From: Bacillus safensis
GTDB lineage: Bacteria; Bacillota; Bacilli; Bacillales; Bacillaceae
DNA: 64,000 nucleotides
NCBI GenBank assembly: GCA_030159235.1
Contig: BSBG01000001.1
Span: 62,001 to 126,000 of the forward strand
Reading direction: 5' to 3'
In this document: positions 1 to 8,097 of the stretch, one piece after another
Layout: each line of letters starts with the position of its first letter
Position numbering within the stretch: the first letter of the stretch is position 1
The notes under the pieces: generated by a model
The model's input: only the letters and a program-made list of their open reading frames with translations
Database searches by the model: none
What the model was told of the DNA's origin: nothing
Position numbers and translations under genes: made by a program

Positions 1-975
1 GGATTGCGTGAAATGAAAACGAAGCTGATTGAATTCCAGCCATTTCTTGGGGGAAAAGTTCATGTGTATCCGGAAAAGATGATCTGGGATATAGGAGGGT
101 TAACGCCTGTTCCAGGCTCGCAGTTGATTGATCAAATTGTTGCTCAAGGAATGACCTTTGGACCAAAGGTCGTACTCGGAGAAAAGGTGACCTCTATTTC
201 TCAAGACGAAACAGGTCACTTTATTCTCCACACCGCCTCCAATCAAAAACATTACTCCAAAACCGTCATTTTAGCTGTTGGGGGAGGTATCCTCAAGCCG
301 ATTAAATTGGATATTGAGGGTGCAGAACGATTCGAGGTTCAAAATTTGCATTATACGGTCAAATCCCTTGCACGCTTTAAGGATAAAACCGTGTTGATTT
401 CAGGAGGTGGTAATTCAGCCATTGACTGGGCGAATGAGCTGGAGCCGATTGCCAAGCAAGTGTATTTGACCTATCGGAAAGAAGCCTTGAAAGGACATGA
501 AGCCGAAATATCGCGCCTTACAAACAGCTCTGTCGAATGCCTGCTTCATACCTCGATTGAAAAGCTCATCGCAGCAGACGATCATGAGCGGATTGAAACG
601 GTTGTCCTCAAAAATAATCAGGACGATGCCTTATTTGAGCTAGCCATAGATGAAGTCATTATCAATCATGGATACGAGCGAGACAAAGAATTACTTGCGA
701 ATAGTACCATTAAACTAGAGCAGAAGGATTACTGGATTGCAGGAACTTCACTGAGTGAGACGTCAGTCCGGGGCATTTATGCAGCAGGCGATATTTTGCA
801 TCATGAAGGCAAGCTACATTTGATTGCCGGAGCCTTCCAGGATGCCGCCAATGCGGTAAACCAAGCCAAGCAATACGTAATGCCTGATGCAAGCGCTCAT
901 GGAATGGTTTCTTCGCACAATGACATATTTATTCAAAAAAACAAAGAGCTGATGAAGCATTTGTATACGAAATAA
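1..975 (+). CDS. Ferredoxin/flavodoxin-NADP+ reductase, 5'-truncated by window edge
   Basis: This is a thioredoxin-reductase-like flavoprotein that moves electrons between NADPH and ferredoxin or flavodoxin. The reading frame is open from base 1 (Gly-Leu-Arg-Glu-Met), so the N-terminal FAD-binding GxGxxG and the true start lie outside the window. A second nucleotide-binding motif, ISGGGNSAIDWA, lies in the middle, and the C-terminal FAD-contacting motif IYAAGDI is present. It lacks the CxxC of true thioredoxin reductases, which together with the length fits the YumC/YcgT family (about 335 residues). It is convergent with the cobalamin operon and shares a bidirectional terminator with it. I cannot separate YumC from YcgT by eye. 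Confidence 0.85.
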   Translation, partial: GLREMKTKLIEFQPFLGGKVHVYPEKMIWDIGGLTPVPGSQLIDQIVAQGMTFGPKVVLGEKVTSISQDETGHFILHTASNQKHYSKTVILAVGGGILKPIKLDIEGAERFEVQNLHYTVKSLARFKDKTVLISGGGNSAIDWANELEPIAKQVYLTYRKEALKGHEAEISRLTNSSVECLLHTSIEKLIAADDHERIETVVLKNNQDDALFELAIDEVIINHGYERDKELLANSTIKLEQKDYWIAGTSLSETSVRGIYAAGDILHHEGKLHLIAGAFQDAANAVNQAKQYVMPDASAHGMVSSHNDIFIQKNKELMKHLYTK

Positions 976-1036
976 AGCGTACATTGAACAAGCAAGACTT
1001 GGGATCCCTTCTGAGCTTACAGAAGGAAGACGTTTA

Positions 1037-1065
1037 GCACTCTTCTCATTCGAAGAGTGCTTTTC
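1037..1065. terminator. Bidirectional Rho-independent terminator
   Basis: A 9-bp stem, GCACTCTTC with GAAGAGTGC around a 6-nt loop, is followed by TTTT on the plus strand and lies 2 bases beyond the stop of the minus-strand btuR. It separates the convergent reductase and cobalamin operon. Confidence 0.75.
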
Positions 1066-1066
1066 C

Positions 1067-1636
1067 TTATTTAGAACGAAACACGTCTGCACTACGTTCA
1101 TATGCAACATCCGCTTCACCAAGCCGATGATTTATGATTCGGGCTGCTGCAAATAAATAGTCGGATAGACGGTTTACATATGTGAGCGCAACGGCTGGAA
1201 TCTCCTCCTGCTTTGCGAGTGTGACAATATGCCGCTCTGCTCTTCTAACGACTGTCCGTGCCACATGTAAGAGAGCAGCGCCTTCCTGACCGCCTGGTAA
1301 AATAAACTTGGTGAGAGGCTCGGCTTCTTCTACATAGACATCCATTCTTTGCTCAAGCACTGCCACAGAGGCTTCTGTTAATTTGCCTTCTTTACGTGGT
1401 TTCACTGCTGCCAAATCACCGCCGCAGTCAAACAGCTCATGCTGTATAACGATGAGCTCTGACAGAATATCTTGAAACAATTCGCCATGCTGCCGTAAAT
1501 TTGCATGTGCAAGTCCAATGAAGCTATTCGCCTCATCTAATGTGCCGTAAGCTTCTACTCTTACATCATCTTTATCGGCTCTCCCTCCGATCAAGCCTGT
1601 TTGGCCCTGGTCCCCGGTTTTTGTATAAAGCTTCAA
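1067..1636 (-). CDS. btuR: ATP:cob(I)alamin adenosyltransferase, PduO type
   Basis: This enzyme transfers the adenosyl group of ATP to cob(I)alamin, making adenosylcobalamin. The 189-residue protein has the PduO N-terminal motif KLYTKTGDQGQTGL and the later conserved FILPGG and VARTVVRRAER stretches that bind ATP. It starts with TTG, preceded by a GGGGG-type ribosome binding site 8 bases upstream. It is the last gene after btuF-btuC-btuD, as in B. subtilis yvrC-yvrB-yvrA-yvqK. The 125-bp gap before it contains a TATACT element (1672-1677), so it may also have its own promoter. Confidence 0.9.
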   Translation of the reverse strand: MKLYTKTGDQGQTGLIGGRADKDDVRVEAYGTLDEANSFIGLAHANLRQHGELFQDILSELIVIQHELFDCGGDLAAVKPRKEGKLTEASVAVLEQRMDVYVEEAEPLTKFILPGGQEGAALLHVARTVVRRAERHIVTLAKQEEIPAVALTYVNRLSDYLFAAARIINHRLGEADVAYERSADVFRSK

Positions 1637-1761
1637 CAGTTTTTCCCCCTTTTCTATCGCTTAGTCCTTTTAGTATAACCCGAACTGAATAGGGTGAAGT
1701 TGTTTTACTAAAACATGGTGAATGAATGTCATCAATGAAACAGAAAAGCGAATCAATTGGT

Positions 1762-3048
1762 TCATTTTTGAATGGCATTCAACGTTTGAAGAAGACGGTG
1801 CACTTTCTGTCCTAATCTTTCGAGTAAAAGGTCAGTATCTTCCGTTTCTTGCGTATTGGTTACAGCGATACAAAGATGATGGATAGACATGCTCGTCTCT
1901 TGCTTCATGATGTGCATCAGCTGCCCCATGAGCTGAACAGACGCTCCGTCTGATAAGGATCTTTTCAGTATAAGCCATATGGTCAGCTCTTCTTGCTGAC
2001 GCATGCCGTAAAAAACCATATCTTCTTCGTCATCTTCTGCGGCGTATTGCATGAATCCGCTAGCTTGGTCGAGAAACAGCATATCTTCAGATGATTTTAG
2101 CTGTTCATAAAGCGTCTTTGTTCCCGTTCCAAGAAAACTTTTCCAAAAGAAGCCACCGCTTTTCTTTTGTGAGGAAAGGATGCGAAGCGGCTGGTCGATG
2201 GAAAACGTCATTCCGTCAGAGCCATATGTCCTCCAGCCATCCACTGCGTTTACAATTGAAATTTTAGAAGAAGCCGCAGGCTCGATCATCAGCTGACGGT
2301 TTGCCCTAAACGGATGCTGGAGAGGTGTCACATTCGTTTCATACACACGGTTGATCCGTTCAGTGGTCAAGACGTGATGCGGCTGTCCTAACTTTTCCGT
2401 CTTTCCTTCATGAAGCAGCAGCAGCCGATCACAATACAAGCTGGCAATGTTCACATCATGAAATACGCCAATAACCGTTAACCTAGAGGAAGTCGTTTCT
2501 TCTTTAATTAAATCAAGCAAGTCTTTTTGATAGGCCAAATCAAGAAAGCTTGTTGGTTCATCCAGCAATAAATATTCAGGTTGCTGTGCTAATGCCTGTG
2601 CTAAATACACACGCTGCTGCTCTCCTCCGCTTAAATCATGGATGGATTGATCCTTAAATTGTGCAACATCCGTTTGTTCCATTACTTTGTTGACGACCTG
2701 CTCATCTTCTTGCGTGACAGAATGCAGCCATCCTTTTTGATATGGATAACGACCGAATTGAACGGTTTCTTCTACTGTAAATAAGAAGGCCTGATCCGTT
2801 TTCTGTGGTAGAACTGCCATTTTTTGCGCAAGTGCCTTTGGCTGATAGGATTGAATCAGGTGACCGCCCAGGCGTACTTCACCGCTCTCAGGTGCTAAAA
2901 TTCCTGCCAACATTTTTAGCAGAGTCGTCTTACCACTGCCGTTTGGGCCAAGTATACCGAGAAATTCTCCTTGCTTTACTTCAAGACTGATGCCACGAAT
3001 GATCTCTTTCTCTCCATATCCACCTCTGATTTCCTTTACTTGAATCAT
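1762..3048 (-). CDS. btuD: Cobalamin/cobinamide ABC transporter ATPase with C-terminal extension
   Basis: This is the ATPase of the cobalamin importer. Walker A is GPNGSGKTT (residues 34-42), followed by the signature LSGGEQQRV and Walker B LLLDEPTSFLD. The ABC domain ends near residue 255; about 170 residues follow that are not part of an ABC ATPase. Their start (PLRILSSQKKSGGF) is faintly like the adenosylcobinamide amidohydrolase CbiZ, which is fused to BtuD in some bacilli, but the similarity is weak and the extension is shorter than CbiZ. Its ATG overlaps the btuC stop (ATGA), so the two are translationally coupled. It corresponds to B. subtilis YvrA. Confidence 0.85.
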   Translation of the reverse strand: MIQVKEIRGGYGEKEIIRGISLEVKQGEFLGILGPNGSGKTTLLKMLAGILAPESGEVRLGGHLIQSYQPKALAQKMAVLPQKTDQAFLFTVEETVQFGRYPYQKGWLHSVTQEDEQVVNKVMEQTDVAQFKDQSIHDLSGGEQQRVYLAQALAQQPEYLLLDEPTSFLDLAYQKDLLDLIKEETTSSRLTVIGVFHDVNIASLYCDRLLLLHEGKTEKLGQPHHVLTTERINRVYETNVTPLQHPFRANRQLMIEPAASSKISIVNAVDGWRTYGSDGMTFSIDQPLRILSSQKKSGGFFWKSFLGTGTKTLYEQLKSSEDMLFLDQASGFMQYAAEDDEEDMVFYGMRQQEELTIWLILKRSLSDGASVQLMGQLMHIMKQETSMSIHHLCIAVTNTQETEDTDLLLERLGQKVHRLLQTLNAIQK

Positions 3049-4103
3049 AACTGCGTCCCTCCTCTATATTTACGAATGAGGATGATGCCGAATACAGGTG
3101 CCCCAATTAACGCAGTAATGATGCCAATCGGTAATTCAGTCGGCTCAATAATTGTACGGGATAACACATCTGCTAAAACAAGAAAGGAAGCACCATTCAG
3201 CATAGACAAAGGCAGTAGATGCCGATGATCCGTAATCGCTAAAAGGCGGATAAAATGCGGAATCACAAGGCCTACAAAACCGATTGTTCCTGACACCGCT
3301 ACCGCACTACCAGTCAGGATCGAGCCCGCCAGCAGCACAACATATTTGCTCCTTTTCACATGTACACCTAATAGCTTTGCCTTCTCCTCTCCATACGTCA
3401 TGACATTCAAATCTCGCCCCATCAACAGTAACGCAAAGGTCCCAATGAGGAAGAAAGGGAGAAAAAGGGCAATATAACGCCAGCCCCTCATGGACACACT
3501 GCCAAGAAGCCAATGAATGATCTCTTTTAAATCATCACCTGTTAAAGCAATCATCAATGAAATGAGTGCGCCCAAAAAAGAGCTGAAAATCACCCCTGTC
3601 AAAATTAAAGAAGAGATGCTCATTCCACGATGAACCAGACGCGCAAAAAAGAGAACGAGACATAGGGTCACTAGTGCTGTTGTCATACTGAATAAAGGTA
3701 GTGTAAATCTGCCAAAAAACGGGAGCTGCAAGCTAAAAAATAAGGTCGCTACGGCCCCAACTGATGCCCCTTGAGATACCCCCAGCGTATAAGGGTCAGC
3801 AAGAGGGTTTTTTAATAATCCTTGAAAAGCTGCACCAGATAATGCCAGTGCTGCTCCGACTAATGCCGCTAATAACACTCTCGGCAGCCGAATGTTCATC
3901 ATAATATTGCGATCGATTGAATCAATCGTTCCAATCTGCACGCCGAATAGTTCATGAACAAATATACGAAGAATAGAAGGAATGGGAATCCCTAAGCTTC
4001 CAAAGGAGATTCCCATTCCAATGCTTATTACAAGAAGTAAAGCACTCAGTGTATATGCGAGGATGAATTTATTTGAACGTGTCAGGATAGACGCTTTTCG
4101 CAA
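3045..4103 (-). CDS. btuC: Cobalamin ABC transporter permease (FecCD family)
   Basis: This is the membrane subunit of the cobalamin importer, with about ten hydrophobic segments and the FecCD-type motifs RLPRVLLAALVGAALALSGAAFQG and GLVIPHFIR. I choose the TTG at 4103 as start: an AAGGAG sits 9 bases before it inside the end of btuF. A more upstream TTG at 4121 is in frame but would contain this ribosome binding site. The gene thus overlaps btuF by 35 bases and btuD by 4, suggesting tight coupling of the three subunits. It corresponds to YvrB. Confidence 0.88.
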   Translation of the reverse strand: MRKASILTRSNKFILAYTLSALLLVISIGMGISFGSLGIPIPSILRIFVHELFGVQIGTIDSIDRNIMMNIRLPRVLLAALVGAALALSGAAFQGLLKNPLADPYTLGVSQGASVGAVATLFFSLQLPFFGRFTLPLFSMTTALVTLCLVLFFARLVHRGMSISSLILTGVIFSSFLGALISLMIALTGDDLKEIIHWLLGSVSMRGWRYIALFLPFFLIGTFALLLMGRDLNVMTYGEEKAKLLGVHVKRSKYVVLLAGSILTGSAVAVSGTIGFVGLVIPHFIRLLAITDHRHLLPLSMLNGASFLVLADVLSRTIIEPTELPIGIITALIGAPVFGIILIRKYRGGTQL

Positions 4104-5019
4104 GAGCCTCGACTCCTTCAACCAATCGCGGTCCCGGTCTTGATGCGAGATCCGTATTCAATTGAAAGACTTGTTTTTCTTTCACTGCTTTGATTGCATT
4201 CCAGCCATCTCTTTTTTTCAGATCAGCTAAGCTGGAACCATCAATTGTGACAATGACATCAGGATTTCGTTTGATGATCGCTTCTTCTGTCATTTGTACC
4301 CAGCCCGTTTGATCGCCAGCAGCATTTTTGGCATGAATAACAGAAAGCATTTCGTCCATAAATGTATTTTTACCAGCTGTATAGATTTCCGGTGCACCTG
4401 AGACTTCAACAAAGACTGTTTTTTGTTTGTCTTTTGAGATCGCCTCTGCTTGTTTTTTGAGATCATTCAGTTTCGATTTCATTTCGTCTACAAGTTTCGT
4501 TGAAGCCTCTTTCACGCCAGCTGCTTCACCGATCATATTGATTGAGTTGTACACATCCTTAAAGGAAGTCGCATCATTTACAGTCAGCACTTGAATCCCT
4601 GCATCTTCAAGCTGTTTGAATCCATCTTTTGATCCCATCTGAGAAGCATGTGCTAATACAAGATCTGGCTTTAAGGAAATGACCTTCTCTACATTGAATT
4701 CTAGTCCGCCAATCTTCTCGACCTTTTCAACTTCCTTTGGATAATTGTCAAAATCTGATCGTCCGACTATTTTATCTCCAAGACCGAGTGCATAGGCAAC
4801 CTCAGTATTACTAGGAATTAAAGAAACAATTCGTTTAGGCTGTTCTTTGATTTCGACTGTTTTGCCAGCTGCATCTTTAATCGATACTGGAAATGCCGCA
4901 GTAGCAGTTTCTTTATTTTGTGACCCCGATGCTTTGTGATCTGTGTCAGCGCCTGCACAACCTGCTAAAACACCCATCACAAGCAATAACGATAGCCAAA
5001 TAGCTGTTAACTTTTTCAT
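4069..5019 (-). CDS. btuF: Cobalamin-binding lipoprotein
   Basis: This is the extracellular solute-binding lipoprotein of the cobalamin importer (316 residues). A lipoprotein signal peptide ends at LAGC, and the body is a TroA/helical-backbone class III binding fold with PKRIVSLIPSNTEVAYALGL and the C-terminal SRPGPRLVEGVEALA. The ATG follows a GGGGG ribosome binding site. It is the first gene of the operon, read from a sigma-A-like promoter about 70 bases upstream. There is no room for a cobalamin riboswitch in the leader. It corresponds to YvrC. Confidence 0.88.
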   Translation of the reverse strand: MKKLTAIWLSLLLVMGVLAGCAGADTDHKASGSQNKETATAAFPVSIKDAAGKTVEIKEQPKRIVSLIPSNTEVAYALGLGDKIVGRSDFDNYPKEVEKVEKIGGLEFNVEKVISLKPDLVLAHASQMGSKDGFKQLEDAGIQVLTVNDATSFKDVYNSINMIGEAAGVKEASTKLVDEMKSKLNDLKKQAEAISKDKQKTVFVEVSGAPEIYTAGKNTFMDEMLSVIHAKNAAGDQTGWVQMTEEAIIKRNPDVIVTIDGSSLADLKKRDGWNAIKAVKEKQVFQLNTDLASRPGPRLVEGVEALAKSVYPDTFK

Positions 5020-5089
5020 GAATGAACCCCCTGATTTATGTACTGCTTGACGAAATCTCTTTCGTCAATTCTTTTCTAATTTCGGGAAT

Positions 5090-5118
5090 ATTATACTACA
5101 GTGCAGATAGGTTGTATA
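5090..5118 (-). promoter_or_regulatory. Predicted sigma-A promoter of the btu operon
   Basis: On the minus strand, TATACA (-35, 5113-5118) and TATAAT (-10, 5090-5095) are 17 bp apart. The leader to btuF is then about 65 nt and holds one perfect 9-bp stem hairpin at about 5047-5068 (TTGACGAAA with TTTCGTCAA). Confidence 0.6.
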
Positions 5119-5159
5119 TGTGATTTCTAAAAGCGTCTTTTCTGTTCATAAAATAGTAA

Positions 5160-5181
5160 AACAGCCTCTAAAAAGACTGTT
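5160..5181 (-). terminator. Terminator after the galacturonate operon
   Basis: On the minus strand AACAGTCT pairs with AGGCTGTT (one G-U) and is followed by TTTTACTATTTT. It lies 14 bases after the GH28 stop codon and before the btu promoter. Confidence 0.55.
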
Positions 5182-5194
5182 TTTCACTCTTCTA

Positions 5195-6583
5195 TCAATT
5201 GATTTGTTCTCCATTGATGACGACTTTCTGAAAAGAAGGAGAGACTGCATGCTCTAAAGATAGGGGATACGCCACGTCATCTATGACACAATCTTTCATT
5301 TTAAAATGTGTCACAGGAGCATGGGCGTATGCGGCTATTTTCACACCATATCGTCCGCCGCTGCTTTTGAGTCCTTCTATTTCAATATGACGTACAACAG
5401 GACGATGCGGTCCAGCATCTCCTTCCTCATACATCATGTCGATACAGACCACTTCATGCTTTAGACTTTTGACTGTATTGTTTTTAAAATAAATATGTTC
5501 AATGGTACCGCCTCTGACAGAGTTGGTTTTAATACGCAGTGCCCGGTCAAGGTTTGGACTGTCCATTACATTATTCTCTGCATATACATACCTTACCCCG
5601 CCAGATATCTCGCTCCCAATCGTCACCCCGCCGTGTCCATCCCGCATCTCATTTCTACGAATGACTATGTTTTCAGATGGAATCCCTATTCTCCGTCCGT
5701 CCTCGTTTCTGCCCGATTTGATGGCAATGCAATCATCTCCGTTATCAAAAAAACAATCTTCAATAAGCACATTCCGGCAAGACTCTGGATTGACACCATC
5801 TGTATTTGGTCCATGCCCAATAATATGAACACCGCGGACGATGACGTTTTCACTTAATACAGGATGGATTTGCCACATCGGTGAATCCTTCACTGTCACT
5901 CCTTCGATCAGAACATGCTGACATTGGTATGGCTGTATAAAGCTCGACCTTAAATAATGACCTTCTCCAAACACCCTTTCTTCTACAGGTATTCTCTTTT
6001 CAGCCATTTCAAACAAAAGCTGGCGATCCCGATCCTGGGAGGGCTGACCATTCGTCCCATACTTCCAAGGCCACCAATGATGCGCATCACCTCTGCCATC
6101 AAGCGTTCCTGCTCCAGTAATGGCGATATTTTCTGCATGGTGTGCATAAATGAGAGGTGAATAATTATAAAGCTCAACCCCTTCATACCTTGTTCGTACT
6201 AGAGGCAGATAATCCTTTGGGTCTTGGCTGAATGTCACATAGGCTTTCTCATGCAGATGAAGCTCTACATTGCTTTTCAATTCTAAAGCACCTGTCACAA
6301 ACGTCCCTGCTGGGATCAGCACCCTCCCCCCTTTCAACCGGTGCGCATCATCAATGGCAGACTGAATGGCATTTGTAGAAAGCTCTGCCCCTTTCGCATC
6401 TGCACCATAATGAACCACATTAAATTCACGATCTGGGAAGAGCGGCGCTTTTATCTGCTTTAGCACATGATCTATTCCGTCTGCTTCTTTGTCTTTCTTC
6501 CCTTGCTTTGCGAAACGAGCTATTCCGATTCCTGTTAGTACCGTTCCGGCTGTGATATACATCAAATCCCGTTTTTTAGACAC
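5195..6583 (-). CDS. Glycoside hydrolase family 28 (polygalacturonase-like), membrane-anchored
   Basis: This protein probably hydrolyses polygalacturonate or oligogalacturonides to galacturonate. The GH28 active-site motifs are all present: NTD (260-262), DD (283-284), GHG (316-318) and RIK (350-352). It starts with GTG after GGGGGATGAG. The N-terminus KKRD plus a hydrophobic stretch (about 8-24) followed by KQGKKDK has no convincing signal peptidase site, so it is probably a membrane anchor or an intracellular enzyme acting on imported oligomers. It is the last gene of the galacturonate operon, 20 bases after uxaA. Exo- or endo-action cannot be told by eye. Confidence 0.85.
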   Translation of the reverse strand: MSKKRDLMYITAGTVLTGIGIARFAKQGKKDKEADGIDHVLKQIKAPLFPDREFNVVHYGADAKGAELSTNAIQSAIDDAHRLKGGRVLIPAGTFVTGALELKSNVELHLHEKAYVTFSQDPKDYLPLVRTRYEGVELYNYSPLIYAHHAENIAITGAGTLDGRGDAHHWWPWKYGTNGQPSQDRDRQLLFEMAEKRIPVEERVFGEGHYLRSSFIQPYQCQHVLIEGVTVKDSPMWQIHPVLSENVIVRGVHIIGHGPNTDGVNPESCRNVLIEDCFFDNGDDCIAIKSGRNEDGRRIGIPSENIVIRRNEMRDGHGGVTIGSEISGGVRYVYAENNVMDSPNLDRALRIKTNSVRGGTIEHIYFKNNTVKSLKHEVVCIDMMYEEGDAGPHRPVVRHIEIEGLKSSGGRYGVKIAAYAHAPVTHFKMKDCVIDDVAYPLSLEHAVSPSFQKVVINGEQIN

Positions 6584-6603
6584 TTTCTCATCCCCCAGTC
6601 GAC

Positions 6604-8097
6604 TTAAAGTGTGACACCTGTTTTAAAAATAGCCAGCTCTCTAAAATTGTTTTTTTCATGATTTAACAGCTTGCCGCTCGCCACATCAATGACAGATGAA
6701 ATAAACTTTTCTAACACAACATCTTCCGGTACATCTTCAAGCAGTTCCCCAGCATTAAAGTCAATCCAGTGCTTTTTGGTTTCATATAAGGATGTATTGG
6801 TCGAGACCTTCATTGTTGGGACAAACGTACCGAAGGGTGTCCCTCTGCCTGTTGTAAAAAGAACCAGCTGACACCCAGAAGCAGCAAGTGCAGAAGAAGC
6901 AACCAAATCATTACCAGGTGCACTTAATAAGTTCAATCCCTTTCGCTTCAGCAACTCCCCATATTTCAATACATCTTGAATGTCAGAAGTACCTGCTTTT
7001 TGTGTACAGCCAAGCGATTTATCCTCTAATGTCGAAATTCCACCTGCTTTATTTCCCGGGGAAGGATTTTCATATACTGGCTGTCGATGATCTAAGAAGT
7101 ATTGTTTAAAGTCATTGATCATTTGCACAATATTGTCGAAAGTTGCTTTTGATGCTGCTCTCTCCATTAAAATCGTTTCAGCACCAAACATTTCGGGCAC
7201 TTCTGTTAGCACCGTCGTGCCGCCTTGCGAGACAATAAAATCGGACAGTCTGCCTAAAAGCGGGTTTGCGGTAATACCAGAGAATCCATCCGATCCTCCG
7301 CACTTTAAACCGATTTTCAGCTCAGATAATGGAATGTCTACACGATGATCCTCTTTTGCCGCATCATAAATTTCCTTGAGTAAAGCGACTCCCGTCTCAA
7401 TCTCATCTCCTACTTCTTGGCTTCTTAAAAATTTCACTCTCGTACGGTCATATTCACCTAATGTGGACTGAAAATCCTCAATGTCATTGTTTTCACAACC
7501 AAGCCCAAGGACGAGTACTCCACCAGCGTTAGGGTGCTTCACCGCATTTTGTAAAATGGTTTTGGTATTTTCATGGTCGTCCCCAAGCTGTGAGCAGCCA
7601 TAATTGTGCTTTAATACGAGAGCCGTTTCAAAAGGCTTGATGTTTCCTCCCATTTCAGCGGTGAAAATTTGGATGATTTGATCGGCGATGCCATTCACGC
7701 ATCCAACCGTAGGGACAATCCAAAGCTCATTACGAATCCCGCTTTCGCCATTTTTTCGTTTATATCCTTTAAATGTAAGATTCGTTTTTTCATAGGGATT
7801 TTCTGATAATGAAGGCCGGTATTCGTATTCGAGCTTACCAGCTAGATTTGTTTTGATATTGTGCGTATGCACCCATTCTCCAGCAGAAATTGTAGTCGTT
7901 GCATGACCAATGGGGTAGCCATATTTGATGATATTCTCTCCTTGCTTGATATCTGCCAAGGCAAACTTATGGCCTTTGGCGACACTCTCTTTTAAGATAA
8001 CAGTATGTCCTTGATGCTTCAGCTCCTCACCTTGCTCAATTGCTTTTAAAGCAATACCGACATTATCTGAAGGGTGGATTACAATAAAGTCTTTCAT
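6604..8097 (-). CDS. uxaA: Altronate dehydratase
   Basis: UxaA converts D-altronate to 2-dehydro-3-deoxy-D-gluconate, the last step of the galacturonate branch before KDG kinase. The 497-residue protein has an N-terminal SAF-like domain (about 1-95) and a large C-terminal UxaA domain with GYKRKNGESGIRNE, NYGCSQLGDD, LGLGCENND, LKCGGSDGFSG and TTGRGTPFG, where conserved Cys and His bind the metal. Its ATG overlaps the uxaB stop (ATGA). Length and motifs are typical of complete UxaA. Confidence 0.95.
   Translation of the reverse strand: MKDFIVIHPSDNVGIALKAIEQGEELKHQGHTVILKESVAKGHKFALADIKQGENIIKYGYPIGHATTTISAGEWVHTHNIKTNLAGKLEYEYRPSLSENPYEKTNLTFKGYKRKNGESGIRNELWIVPTVGCVNGIADQIIQIFTAEMGGNIKPFETALVLKHNYGCSQLGDDHENTKTILQNAVKHPNAGGVLVLGLGCENNDIEDFQSTLGEYDRTRVKFLRSQEVGDEIETGVALLKEIYDAAKEDHRVDIPLSELKIGLKCGGSDGFSGITANPLLGRLSDFIVSQGGTTVLTEVPEMFGAETILMERAASKATFDNIVQMINDFKQYFLDHRQPVYENPSPGNKAGGISTLEDKSLGCTQKAGTSDIQDVLKYGELLKRKGLNLLSAPGNDLVASSALAASGCQLVLFTTGRGTPFGTFVPTMKVSTNTSLYETKKHWIDFNAGELLEDVPEDVVLEKFISSVIDVASGKLLNHEKNNFRELAIFKTGVTL

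Noticed and set aside
1572..1778. 68-residue frame between btuD and btuR
   Set aside because: It overlaps the start of btuR and has no ribosome binding site of its own.
5020..5194. Cobalamin riboswitch ahead of btuF
   Set aside because: The space is too short and no B12-box-like conserved core is visible.
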